This document shows, in pieces, positions 45,043 to 54,400 of a DNA stretch of 64,000 nt. Below the pieces are notes generated by a model. The model was given only the letters and a program-made list of their open reading frames with translations. It ran no database searches and was not told the origin of the DNA. Source of the DNA: Cystobacter fuscus DSM 2262 (GTDB lineage: Bacteria; Myxococcota; Myxococcia; Myxococcales; Myxococcaceae); assembly GCF_000335475.2 (NCBI RefSeq), contig NZ_ANAH02000004.1, positions 620,001 through 684,000 of the forward strand, read 5' to 3'. Numbering within the stretch: position 1 is the stretch's first letter; each line of letters opens with the position of its first letter. A program made the position numbers and the translations under genes.

Positions 45043-46167
45043 ATGGCCCGAGTGAACAAGGTATTGATTGTCGGTGGTGGGATTGGTGGTTTGTCGTTGG
45101 CCTCGGGTCTGCGCAACCGTGGCCTCGAGGTCGAGCTCGTCGAGGTCAAGAAGGAGTGGACCGTCTACGGGGTGGGCATCATCCAGCAATGCAACGTCGT
45201 CCGGGCCATGGCCCAGCTGGGTCTGGTCGACCACTTCCTCGGCGCGGGGTTCGCGTTCGAGAATGTCGGGCTCTACTCGGCGGAGGGTGCGCTGCTGCGG
45301 ATGCTGCCCGGAGTGCGCGCGGCGGGGCCGGAGTATCCGGCCAACCTGGGCATCTCCCGGCTGGCGCTCCACAAGGTGCTCAGCTCCACGGCCGCGGAGC
45401 GGGGCACCTCCATCCGCCTGGGCGTCACCGTCGAGCACCTCGAGCAGGACGCCGACGGCGTGGACGTCACCTTCACCGACGGCACACGAGGCCGGTACGA
45501 CCTCGTCGTGGGCGCCGACGGGCTCTTCTCCAAGGTGCGCACCCTGGTCCTTGGAAAGGAGTTGAAGCCGCGCTTCACGGGGCAGGCGGTCTTCCGTCAC
45601 AACTTCCCGCGCTCGCCCGAGATCGACCACCTGGCGACCTTCTATGGGAAGAAGAACAACGCCGGGCTCTGCCCGCTCTCCAATGACCTGATGTACCTGT
45701 TCGTGACGTCCGCGGAGCCTGGCAACCCGTGGATGCCGGAGGACCGGCTCGCGGACCTCATGAGGGAGCGTCTGAAGGAGTTCGGTGGCATTGTCGGCCG
45801 GCTGCGGGAGCAGATCACCGACCCGAAGCAGGTGGTCTACAAGCCCATGGAGGTCATCTTCGTCTCCGAGCCGTGGTACCGGGGGCGGGTGGTGCTCATC
45901 GGGGATGCGGTCCACGCGACGACGCCACACCTCGGGCAGGGGGCGGGCATGGCCGTGGAGGACGCGGTGGTGCTCTCGGAGTTGCTCGCGGAGGACGCAC
46001 CGGTGGAGGCGCTCCTGTCGCGCTTCATGCGGCGGCGCTACGAGCGCTGCAAATTCATCGTGGAGAACTCGCTCCAGATCGGCGACTGGGAGATGCAGGG
46101 CGCGTCCCACGCCGACCGGACCGGGGTCGTGAAGAAGATGATGGAGGTCACGGCCCAGCCCATCTGA
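45043..46167 (+). CDS. FAD-dependent aromatic monooxygenase, copy 1
   Basis: A 374-residue flavoprotein hydroxylase (PHBH/salicylate hydroxylase type). It has the N-terminal FAD loop GGGIGG (11-16), VVGADGLFSKVR as the second FAD/NADPH contact, and LIGDAVHATTPHLGQGAGMA as the ribityl-binding motif. It probably hydroxylates an aromatic acid or phenol to give the diol used by the extradiol enzyme upstream in the operon. It is about 85% identical by hand count to the gene at 47722. The leader AGGAGACAGCCAAG before the ATG is nearly the same as before copy 2. Confidence 0.88.
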   Translation: MARVNKVLIVGGGIGGLSLASGLRNRGLEVELVEVKKEWTVYGVGIIQQCNVVRAMAQLGLVDHFLGAGFAFENVGLYSAEGALLRMLPGVRAAGPEYPANLGISRLALHKVLSSTAAERGTSIRLGVTVEHLEQDADGVDVTFTDGTRGRYDLVVGADGLFSKVRTLVLGKELKPRFTGQAVFRHNFPRSPEIDHLATFYGKKNNAGLCPLSNDLMYLFVTSAEPGNPWMPEDRLADLMRERLKEFGGIVGRLREQITDPKQVVYKPMEVIFVSEPWYRGRVVLIGDAVHATTPHLGQGAGMAVEDAVVLSELLAEDAPVEALLSRFMRRRYERCKFIVENSLQIGDWEMQGASHADRTGVVKKMMEVTAQPI

Positions 46168-46254
46168 ACAGAGGTTTGAACGGAGCTTCGCTGGCGCTTG
46201 TCGCCACCGCCGAGGTATCTGTGACGGGGAGCGGCCCAGCCCCTCTGCACGGAG
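46151..46254 (+). repeat. Short direct repeat of the monooxygenase 3' end
   Basis: CGGCCCAGCCCATCTGAACA (starting 46151, containing the monooxygenase stop) is echoed by CGGCCCAGCCCCTCTGCACG (starting 46232). Over 23 bases only three differ, and the second unit is even closer to the end of copy 2 at 48830. It looks like a scar of a duplication or recombination event. Confidence 0.45.
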
Positions 46255-46260
46255 TCCTGT

Positions 46261-47649
46261 ATGCATGGCAGCGAGAAGACTGAATTGGAGGCCTCCGACG
46301 GTCTTCCCACACCGCGCCGGTATTGGGCGATCGCCGCCATCGTGCTCGCGATCACGATGGCCGTCCTGGATGGTGCGATCGCCAACGTGGCGCTGCCCGC
46401 CATCGCGAGGGATCTGAACGCCTCGCCCGCCGCGTCGATCTGGATCGTCAACGCGTACCAGCTCGCCATCGTCGTCTCGCTGCTCCCGTTCTCCTCGCTG
46501 GGAGACATCGTGGGCTACCGCCGGGTCTTCCAGGCCGGCCTCCTGGTGTTCACGTTGGCCTCGCTGGCCTGCTCGCTGTCGGGCTCCCTGGTGGGCTTGA
46601 CGCTCGCACGAGTCCTCCAGGGCTTCGGCGCGGCCGCGCTCATGAGTGTCAATGGCGCCCTCATCCGCTTCACCTACCCGAATCGGCTGCTGGGCCGGGC
46701 CATTGGCATCAACGCCCTGGTGGTCGCGGTCTCCTCCGCGATGGGACCGACGCTCGCCTCGGCCATCCTGTCGGTCTCGGGGTGGCCCTGGCTCTTCGCC
46801 ATCAACCTGCCGACGGGCCTCGTCGCGCTGCTCATCGCGTACCGGAGCCTGCCGCACACCCGGCGTTCGGGTCTCCCCTTCGATCTGACGAGTGCGCTGC
46901 TCAATGCCCTGACGTTCGGGCTGCTGCTCATTGGCCTCGAGACCCTGACGACCGGCGCGCTACCCGCCGCCCTCCTGCTCGCCGGAGGTCTCGCCGCGGG
47001 GAGCGTGATGGTGCGGCGGCAGCTCTCGCGGACCGCGCCCCTCGTGCCGGTGGACCTGTTGCGCATCCCCGTCTTCGCCTTCTCCGTGGTGGCTTCCCTC
47101 TGCTCCTTCTCGGCGCAGATGCTCGCCTTCGTCTCCCTGCCCTTCTACTTCCAGAACGTCCTGGGACGCGGTCAGGTGGAGACCGGGCTGTTGATGACGC
47201 CCTGGCCGGTCGCGGTGGCCATCATGGCGCCCATCGCGGGGCGGTTGGCGGATCGCTTCTCGGCGGCCCTGCTGTGCGGCGTGGGGTCGGTGGTGATGGC
47301 GGCGGGATTGACGCTGCTCGCGCTCCTGCCCGAGCATGTGGCGAGCGGGGCCATCGTCTGCGGCATGACCCTCTGTGGCGTGGGCTTCGGGTTCTTCCAG
47401 TCGCCGAACAACCGCGCGATGCTCTCCTCGGCTCCGAAGGCGCGCAGTGGCGGCGCGGGCGGCATGCAGGCGACGGCCCGTCTCTTGGGACAGACGTGTG
47501 GAGCCACCCTGGTCGCCCTGTGCTTCAGGGCGTTCGAGAGCCGTGGGCCCACCATGGCCCTGGGGCTCGGTGCGTGTGTCGCGGCCGTGTCGGCCGTGGT
47601 CAGCACCTTCCGGCACCATCGGCAGGTCGACGTCCAGGTGGTACGGTAG
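46261..47649 (+). CDS. MFS transporter, DHA2/14-helix drug-exporter type
   Basis: A 462-residue membrane protein with about 14 transmembrane helices. The first helices carry LDGAIANVALPAIARDL (the DHA2 motif D1-like segment). Then come WIVNAYQLAIVVSLLPFSSL and the motif A-type loop GDIVGYRRVF, and motif C GIN-like residues further on. It resembles EmrB/QacA exporters. Position between two monooxygenase copies suggests export of an aromatic substrate or product, or of a related toxic compound. Its start follows the copy-1 gene by 93 bp, so it may have its own promoter. Confidence 0.85.
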   Translation: MHGSEKTELEASDGLPTPRRYWAIAAIVLAITMAVLDGAIANVALPAIARDLNASPAASIWIVNAYQLAIVVSLLPFSSLGDIVGYRRVFQAGLLVFTLASLACSLSGSLVGLTLARVLQGFGAAALMSVNGALIRFTYPNRLLGRAIGINALVVAVSSAMGPTLASAILSVSGWPWLFAINLPTGLVALLIAYRSLPHTRRSGLPFDLTSALLNALTFGLLLIGLETLTTGALPAALLLAGGLAAGSVMVRRQLSRTAPLVPVDLLRIPVFAFSVVASLCSFSAQMLAFVSLPFYFQNVLGRGQVETGLLMTPWPVAVAIMAPIAGRLADRFSAALLCGVGSVVMAAGLTLLALLPEHVASGAIVCGMTLCGVGFGFFQSPNNRAMLSSAPKARSGGAGGMQATARLLGQTCGATLVALCFRAFESRGPTMALGLGACVAAVSAVVSTFRHHRQVDVQVVR

Positions 47650-47721
47650 CGCCCGTCGACCAGTCGCTTCGTGTTTCACCCATGGGGGGGCGCACGCCCT
47701 GATGTCCAGGAGACAGCCACG

Positions 47722-48846
47722 ATGGCTCGTGTGAACAAGGTATTGATTGTCGGTGGTGGGATTGGTGGTTTGTCGTTGGCCTCGGGCCTGCGCAACCGCG
47801 GCATCGAGGTCGACCTCGTCGAGGTCAAGGACGAGTGGACCGTCTACGGGGTGGGCATCATCCAGCAATGCAACGTCATCCGGGCCATGGCCCAGCTGGG
47901 CCTGGTGGACCGCTTCCTCGACGCGGGATTCGCGTACGAGGGGATGGGCCTCTACACGTCGGCGGGCGAGCTGCTGCAGATGCTGCCCGGGGCGCGCGCG
48001 GCGGGGCCGGAGTACCCGGCCAACCTGGGCATCTCCCGGCTGGCTCTGCACAAAGTGCTCAGCTCCACGGCGGAGGAGAAGGGCACCCGCATCCGCCTGG
48101 GTCTCACCGTCGAGCACCTCGAGCAGGACGCCAACGGCGTGGACGTCCTGTTCACCGACGGCACGCGGGGCCGGTACGATCTCGTCGTGGGCGCCGACGG
48201 GCTCTACTCCAAGGTCCGGACCCTGCTCTTCGGCAACGAGCTGAAGCCGCGCTACACGGGGCAGTCGGTCTTCCGTCACAACTTCCCGCGCCCACCCGAG
48301 ATCGACCACCTGGTGGTCTTCTACGGGAAGAACCACAACGCCGGACTCTGCCCGCTCTCCAAGGACCTGATGTACATGTTCGTGACGTCCGCGGAGCCCG
48401 GCAATCCGAGAATGCCGGAGGACCGGCTCGCGGAGCTCATGAGGGAGCGCCTGGCGGAGTTCGGAGGCATCCTCGGCCGCTTGCGAGAGCGGATCACCGA
48501 CCCGAAGCAGGTGGTCTACAAGCCCATGGAGGTCATCTTCGTCCCCGCGCCGTGGTACCGGGGGCGGGTGGTGCTCATCGGGGATGCGGCCCATGCGACG
48601 ACGCCGCACCTCTCGCAAGGGGCGGGCATGGCCGTGGAGGACGCGGTGGTGCTCTCGGAGCTGCTCGCGGAGGACGCGCCGGTGGAGGTGCTCCTGTCGC
48701 GCTTCATGCGGCGGCGCTACGAGCGCTGCAAGTTCATCGTCGAGAGTTCGATCCAGGTGGGCGATGGGGAGATGCGGGGCGCATCGCAGGCCGATCGGTC
48801 CGCGATCGTGAAGAAGATGATGGAAGTCACGGCCCAACCCCTCTGA
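47722..48846 (+). CDS. FAD-dependent aromatic monooxygenase, copy 2
   Basis: A 374-residue paralogue of the gene at 45043 with the same length, FAD motifs (GGGIGG, VVGADGLYSKVR, LIGDAAHATTPHLSQGAGMA) and leader (AGGAGACAGCCACG). Roughly 57 of 374 residues differ, many at exposed or substrate-pocket positions (e.g. GFAYEGMGLY against GFAFENVGLY). The two copies may have diverged in substrate range. The tandem arrangement around an MFS gene points to duplication of a monooxygenase unit. It converges on the lyase-like gene, 5 bp away. Confidence 0.88.
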   Translation: MARVNKVLIVGGGIGGLSLASGLRNRGIEVDLVEVKDEWTVYGVGIIQQCNVIRAMAQLGLVDRFLDAGFAYEGMGLYTSAGELLQMLPGARAAGPEYPANLGISRLALHKVLSSTAEEKGTRIRLGLTVEHLEQDANGVDVLFTDGTRGRYDLVVGADGLYSKVRTLLFGNELKPRYTGQSVFRHNFPRPPEIDHLVVFYGKNHNAGLCPLSKDLMYMFVTSAEPGNPRMPEDRLAELMRERLAEFGGILGRLRERITDPKQVVYKPMEVIFVPAPWYRGRVVLIGDAAHATTPHLSQGAGMAVEDAVVLSELLAEDAPVEVLLSRFMRRRYERCKFIVESSIQVGDGEMRGASQADRSAIVKKMMEVTAQPL

Positions 48847-48851
48847 ACGCC

Positions 48852-49751
48852 TCACCCCGGAGCGAGACGCCCGATCTTGCCCGCTTCCTCCGCGAACCAC
48901 AGGGCGCCGTCCGGGCCTGACGTGATGCCGTGGGGTTCCGCCTGAGGGGTGGGGATGGCGTACTCGGTGACGGCTCCCTGCGTGGTCATCCGGCCGATGT
49001 GGTTGCTGCCCCACTGCGTGAACCACAGGGCGCCGTCGGACCCGGTGACGATGGCGTGCGGACGCGCGCCCGCTCGCGGGAGGGGGAACTCGGTGACGTG
49101 TCCCTCCGTCGTCATCCGGCCGATCCGGTCCACGAGGATCTCGACGAACCAGAGCGCGCCATCCGGCCCCACCGTGATGCCCACGGGTCCGGCGTTGGCG
49201 GTGGGCAGTGCGTACTCGGTGACGTGTCCCTCCGTGGTCATCCGGCCGATCCGGTTCGCCTTGTTCTCCGTGAACCAGAGCGCGCCATCCGGTCCCGTGG
49301 TGAGGGTGGAGGGGAACACGTCGGGTGAGGGGAGTGGGAACTCGGTGACCGTCCCGTCCAGGGTGATGCGGCCGAGCCGGTTCGCCGTCGACTCGGTGAA
49401 CCAGAGCGCGCCGTCGGGTCCCACCGTGAGGCCGAAGGGTCCCGCGTTCGGGGTGGGCAGCGCGTACTCGGTGACAGCGCCCTCCGTCGTGATGCGCCCG
49501 ATGCGGTTCGCCTTGTACTCGGTGAACCAGAGCGCGCCGTCGGGCCCGGCCACGATGAGGGAGGGCCCGGCGTCGGGTGTCGGGAGTGGGAAGGAGGCCA
49601 GCTCGCCGTCGACGCGGAGGCGGCCAATGCGGCCCGAGTGGATCTCCGTGAACCAGAGTGCTCCATCCGGACCGCCCACGATGCCGTACGGGCCCGCGGC
49701 CGGGTTGGACAGGGGATGCTCGGTCATGATGCTGCTCGACACTGCCTGCAT
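48852..49751 (-). CDS. Virginiamycin B lyase-like seven-bladed propeller (Vgb family)
   Basis: A 299-residue protein made of seven ~42-residue repeats of the form GPDGALWFTE...NRIGRxTTEGxVTEYALPTPNAGP. This is the streptogramin-lyase propeller. The residues I associate with catalysis in Staphylococcus Vgb are represented: a His in the RPHAI segment, a Glu/His pair in AEPHGI, and a Glu in the WFAEE turn. Vgb linearises type B streptogramins; many homologues have other unknown roles. No signal peptide. The ATG at 49751 has AGGAGG eight bases upstream. It converges on the monooxygenase copy 2 gene. Confidence 0.8.
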   Translation of the reverse strand: MQAVSSSIMTEHPLSNPAAGPYGIVGGPDGALWFTEIHSGRIGRLRVDGELASFPLPTPDAGPSLIVAGPDGALWFTEYKANRIGRITTEGAVTEYALPTPNAGPFGLTVGPDGALWFTESTANRLGRITLDGTVTEFPLPSPDVFPSTLTTGPDGALWFTENKANRIGRMTTEGHVTEYALPTANAGPVGITVGPDGALWFVEILVDRIGRMTTEGHVTEFPLPRAGARPHAIVTGSDGALWFTQWGSNHIGRMTTQGAVTEYAIPTPQAEPHGITSGPDGALWFAEEAGKIGRLAPG

Positions 49752-49890
49752 GCTTCTGCCCTCCTGACTCCTCTCGAGTGCACGCTGGGGTCCGTGAGGG
49801 ACCCGTTGCGGTTCGAGGTCGTTCAGGCGGCGGAGTGTACTCAGGCGCCGCTGGCGCATCACGGCATCAGCGGCGCCCGGTGATTGAGCG

Positions 49891-50463
49891 TCAATTGAGC
49901 GACTTACACAGGGCGTGGCCCAATTTCTGGGTCTCCTGGTCGGTGATGACGCAGCCGTAGCCGGAGCCCTTCATCGCGCCGCCTCCGTCGAGCCGCGCGA
50001 TGTCCCACATGTCGAGCTTCGCGCAGACCTCGCTCTGCCGGGTCCTGGCCTCTTGCGGCGTGAGGAGGGTCCGGCCAGCGCCACAAGGCGAGTCCCCGAA
50101 CACCTCGACGAGGTTGGTCTGTCCCGGCAGCTTGCAGAGGGTATTTCCCAGGGGCGCCGCTTCGTAGCTGGTGATGGCGCAGCCATAGCCGGGCCCCTTC
50201 ATCGCCCCGCTGCCAGAGAGGCGAGCGATGTCCCAAGTGCCCATCTTGCCGCAGATGGTGTTCTGGTTGGCGAGCGCATCATTGGGGGTGGCGATGGAGT
50301 AGCCCGTGGGGCACGGGGTGTCACCGACCACCTTCTGCACCTCGCCATAGAGGGCACCGTGGTTCTGCGCGGGGCCGGGCACCTCGGTCTCCGTGGTGTC
50401 CGCCGGGCCGCAGGCGGTGGTCATCAGGGCAATACCAACACTGAACAAGAGGGTCTTCTTCAT
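49891..50463 (-). CDS. Lipoprotein with an internal duplication
   Basis: A 190-residue protein with a signal and lipobox (MKKTLLFSVGIALMTTAC). The mature part contains two ~65-residue copies of one module. Each starts with PC, continues ...GxWDIARLxGxGAMKGxGYGC and ends LCK, with four Cys each that may form disulphides. I recognise no family. The palindrome GTTCACG-T-CGTGAAC lies 48 bp upstream of the start and may be an operator. Start ATG 50463; an in-frame ATG 12 bases upstream is less likely. Confidence 0.6.
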   Translation of the reverse strand: MKKTLLFSVGIALMTTACGPADTTETEVPGPAQNHGALYGEVQKVVGDTPCPTGYSIATPNDALANQNTICGKMGTWDIARLSGSGAMKGPGYGCAITSYEAAPLGNTLCKLPGQTNLVEVFGDSPCGAGRTLLTPQEARTRQSEVCAKLDMWDIARLDGGGAMKGSGYGCVITDQETQKLGHALCKSLN

Positions 50464-50510
50464 GTGCATCTCCATCTGTGCGCTGCGGGGTAGAGACCTT
50501 TGGAAAGGCC

Positions 50511-50525
50511 GTTCACGTCGTGAAC
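50511..50525. promoter_or_regulatory. Perfect palindrome GTTCACGTCGTGAAC
   Basis: A perfect 7+1+7 inverted repeat just upstream of the minus-strand lipoprotein gene, in a region richer in AT than the coding DNA. It is a candidate repressor or activator site. Confidence 0.4.
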
Positions 50526-50677
50526 AAGCACAGACTACGGAGAGGCTCTTCTCGGGGCTGTGATCCAGTTGATACGTTCCCTGTGAACGCGATCACTGCC
50601 GCTGGGGTGGCATCATGCCTCGCACCCTTGTGTCAGTCATAGGCGCGCGCGGCCCGCCAGCTGCCCTCTGACATCAT

Positions 50678-51343
50678 TCACCTGTCGTGCTCACCCTTTG
50701 GCCCAGGCATTCTGGCGGGGCTCTCCTTCTTGGTGCCAGCTCCGCGGGGGCTCTCGTCGCAGGTGATCTGGATGGAGCGGATGGTCTTGGGGCAGCTGTT
50801 CTTCAGGGTGAGCTTCTGGGGCCCGGAGAAGGTGCAGTGATTGCCTTGCTGTTCCTCGCGCTCGAAGAGGATGAGCGTCGCGTCTGACTTCACCTCGATG
50901 TCGTCCGGCAGTGGCATGAGCGCCGGGTCTCCCTCCGATTGGCACCAGCGCCAGGGGCAGGGCCGCTGAGGGGGTCGGGAGGGCGGTTGCGGTCGAGGGG
51001 GTGGTTCCGGTTGGGGAGGGGGTTCCGGTGGTTGTTGCGGCGTCGAGGGCGGTGGCGGCCTGGGTTTATCCGCGTCGATCTTCTCGATGGGGACGCCTGG
51101 GCCAGGGCGCTTCTCCTGGTTCCGCGAGAGAAGCGTCTCGCTCATGGCTGGGAATGGACCACAGAGCCGCTCCTGGAGGGCCGGCTGGTTCTTGGTGAAA
51201 ACGACGTAGCACCTGGGGTTGGGGCAGTCTGATGGGCTGACGGATTGCTGCCCGGGCCGCCGCGCCTTGGATTGTTCCTCGCCATGCGCGAAATTGGCAA
51301 GGAAGAAGACCACCACCCAGACCACCCCCGTGACACGTGGCAT
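50678..51343 (-). CDS. Secreted protein with proline-rich linker
   Basis: A 221-residue protein. A signal peptide (MPRVTGVVWVVVFFLANFAHG) leads to a Cys-containing N-terminal part (SDCPNPRCYVVFTKNQPALQ), a ~45-residue linker of Pro/Gln/Glu (PPPPSTPQQPPEPPPQ and on), and a C-terminal part with four Cys (EREEQQGNHCTFSGPQKLTL, IRSIQITCDE). Composition suggests a periplasmic or cell-wall-spanning protein. It is divergent from the NACHT-type receptor gene (73 bp between the starts), so a shared regulatory region is likely. Confidence 0.5.
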   Translation of the reverse strand: MPRVTGVVWVVVFFLANFAHGEEQSKARRPGQQSVSPSDCPNPRCYVVFTKNQPALQERLCGPFPAMSETLLSRNQEKRPGPGVPIEKIDADKPRPPPPSTPQQPPEPPPQPEPPPRPQPPSRPPQRPCPWRWCQSEGDPALMPLPDDIEVKSDATLILFEREEQQGNHCTFSGPQKLTLKNSCPKTIRSIQITCDESPRGAGTKKESPARMPGPKGEHDR

Positions 51344-51416
51344 GCGCCCCCCTCCCGTGATGCTGGCGCGAGAATTCGCGCGGGCCCCTCGTCGCTTCGG
51401 CGGCAAGGGGTAATGG

Positions 51417-54400
51417 ATGAGTATTCGCAGCCATGTGCTGATTCACAAGACCCGCCAGCGCGGAACCCTGGTGCCACGGCTGCGTCTGCTCGAGGACATC
51501 GATCATCGTGACTTGGAGCCGCAACGATGGATGAGAATGCTATGGCCCGCATGGCGGGAGCATGGAGAAGGTATGAATCGGGTGTATGGGGGCGGAACGG
51601 TTGGCTGGCCATGGTTCTTGGTGTGCAACTGCCTCTTGTTTGCCTGTGGGCTGATCGCGTGTGCGCGGACTCCACGGGAAGTGGCGGCCCGCGTGAGTGG
51701 CAGCACGTTCTGGCCGGTCCCGGTGGCGAGTACCAAGGCGAACCTCATTCCCTTTGGTGATGGCATGCATGCCTGGGTGATGGGGGAGGACGGTGTCCAT
51801 GTCGTCGACCGGGAGGGACTTCGCACTCCCGTCCAGGGTTCCTTGCTGGAGACTGGAATCCAGACGTCGGAATTGGTCCAGAGCCTCCAGCCGGGACGGG
51901 CGTGGGTTCTCTCGCACGTGGTCGACAGGGGCAGTCCCGTGGCGAAGGCGAGGCTGTATGTGTTGGACATCACCCAGGAGTCTTCTGGCGGACGCGTGGT
52001 GCTCGAGTCCGATCGGATCGTGCACCTGAGGGAACAGCCCGCCGGGTCACCCCATGATGTTCATCCGGACCTCCCTCTGGATCCGGATTGGGAACCCCAT
52101 GCCTTTCTCTGGCTCGTGTTCAGCCGTTCGGGTTCGCGGTTTCTCGGCACTGTCGACGCGGGGGGCAACATCACGTTCTCCATCTCGCTCGGGGTGTTGG
52201 GCGACCTGAGAACCGAGGACGTGGAGAATTGGCTGGTCACCCCCGTCGGAGACGGGTCGCGGGCCTGGCTCAAGATGGGAGCGCGGCTTTTCTTCATCGA
52301 CACCCGGGCGGCTTCTCCCGTCAAGGGACCGCTCCTGCGCGCGGAGCGGATCCTGAGGGTGGTGACCACCTCGCACGAGACACGGGCCTGGGTGATGGCG
52401 GACGTCAATTCACGGACCGACTCCAGACTGGCGAGGAGGCTGTACTCGGTGAGCGCGAACGCTCCTGCGGACGGGGTGCCCGCCCCCCTGCTGGATGGGG
52501 TGGAAGTCCGCCAGCTCGTGCCGAGCCCCGAGGGGGACCGGTTGTGGGTGGTGGAGGCCCTGAGCCCCGAGGACGGGAACTCCGGAGGCCTCCACCTCGT
52601 GGACATCCAGGGGCGGCGATTGTTGCCCCGAGGGCCCCTCTTCAGCGGGAACAAGCTGCTGGTGAGCATGACCCGCTCCGGGAGGGTGTGGCTGGTGACT
52701 CGCACGGGCGGCGCCTATCTGCTGGAGGACGACGGAAGGATTCTCGCTGGGCAGGAGGGGGTGCTGAGCCTGCCGGATGACAGTGAGAAGGGGTTCGAGG
52801 AGATCCTCACCCATCCCCTGGGGACGGGGGACGAAGTCCTGCTCTGGGCGCGCGGTGTCTTCCATCTGCGAGCGCGAGGTGGCCTGGTGCGGGCCGCGGC
52901 GCTGCTTGGCGGCATGGAAGTTCGCTCCTTGGATGTGGAGTCGAATGGTCAGCGGGCGTGGCTTCAATCCAATGAGGATGGCAACCTGTATTTCGTCTCG
53001 TTGACGGAAGACCGGTACCTCGAGGCCCATTTCGTGTTGAAGTCCTACCGTGTGTGGTTTGTCTTCCCCGTCGGGGATGGAATGCATGCCTGGATCCAGG
53101 CCGTGCCCGCGAGCTTTGCTTGTGTTCCCATCACTGGCGTGGGAGCGGGCCTGGCGCTCAAGGGGGGCGCCCTGCGAGTCGGGCGGGATCGACAGGTTTC
53201 CATCCAGGGGTGGCTCAAGCACTGGGCCCCCCTCCACACGGATGCCGTGGAGGAGGGGGTCGACCTGGACTGGCCGGGCCGGTCACTTGCCGCCAGGTCG
53301 GGAGGAGTCATGGACGTCACCATCTGGGACGCCCACCGTCCGGAGAGCCCGGTGGCGCAGGTGACCCGGAGCTATCGCGAGGAGGCCCCCCCGCCCCGGC
53401 TCAACTGGTATCTGCCCAATCCCTTGTTGGGCGAGCATCCCTATGATGTTTCCTTCGAGTACCATGACGAGTTGGGCACGAGCAGCCGGCTGGTGGTGCA
53501 TGGCGTCCATTTCACGGCGCCGCTCCTCGAGCAGCGCTGGTTTCGCACGGCGCTCGCCTGCCTGGTGGCGACGCTCTTCTTCGTCGTGCCCATGGTCCTG
53601 CTGCCGCGCACGCGTCTGATTCGGCAATGGGTGCCCTTCAGCACCTGGCTGGTGAATGTCCTGGGAGGGGGCGGGCTTGCCTTGTCCGGAGTGGCCCGTG
53701 ACTTGAGAATCCATTTCCCCGTTCTGGTGGGGGTGCTCTGCGCCGAGATGATTCTCTGTCTGGTGGCGGGAGCCTTCTCGCCGGCGGTGTTCCGCTTGCT
53801 GGCGTGCACCAAGCCCTTCCAGTGGTTGGTGCCCCTGGGCCTGGAACTCCCGGCCACGCGCCGGCGCATCTTTGGCGACTATGTCAGGCACATGCATCGC
53901 AAGCTGGAGACCTCGCGCCGCCAGTCCAACGACGAGCGATTCGTCTCCATGCCGGTGGACTTCCTCGAGGGGGGGACGAGCTTCCCTCTTCACGAGGACA
54001 CGGGGCAGCGGGCCTCGTGCCTCCCGGACTCGTGGGAGCCGGCGGAAGGGATCTTCCTCTGTCTCACGCACCCGGAGCCGCGGCACAGGGGAAGCGTGCT
54101 GATCGAGTCCGCGGGGGGGAGGGGCAAGAGCGCGCTGCTTCGAGAGGTGGTGCGGTTGATGCTGGTGGGGTTCGAGAAGAATCCCTCGCTCCCGCTCCCC
54201 GTCCTCTGTGATTCGAGGAGCAGGGACCTGGAGGATGCGGCGTTCCAGGCGTTGGAGGTCAATCCGCTTCCGCGCGAAGTCCATGAGGCCTTGCTGTTGC
54301 GCGGAGATTACGTCCTGGTGGTGGACGGGCTCACCGAGTCCGCCCTGAGCGCGGAGGCGCTGCGTGGCTTCGTCGAGGGGAAATATGGGGAAGTGGTGCG

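Noticed and set aside
50900-51090. Tandem DNA repeat
   Set aside because: The periodic GGTTCCGG-type pattern is the coding of a Pro-rich linker in the secreted protein, not an independent repeat array.
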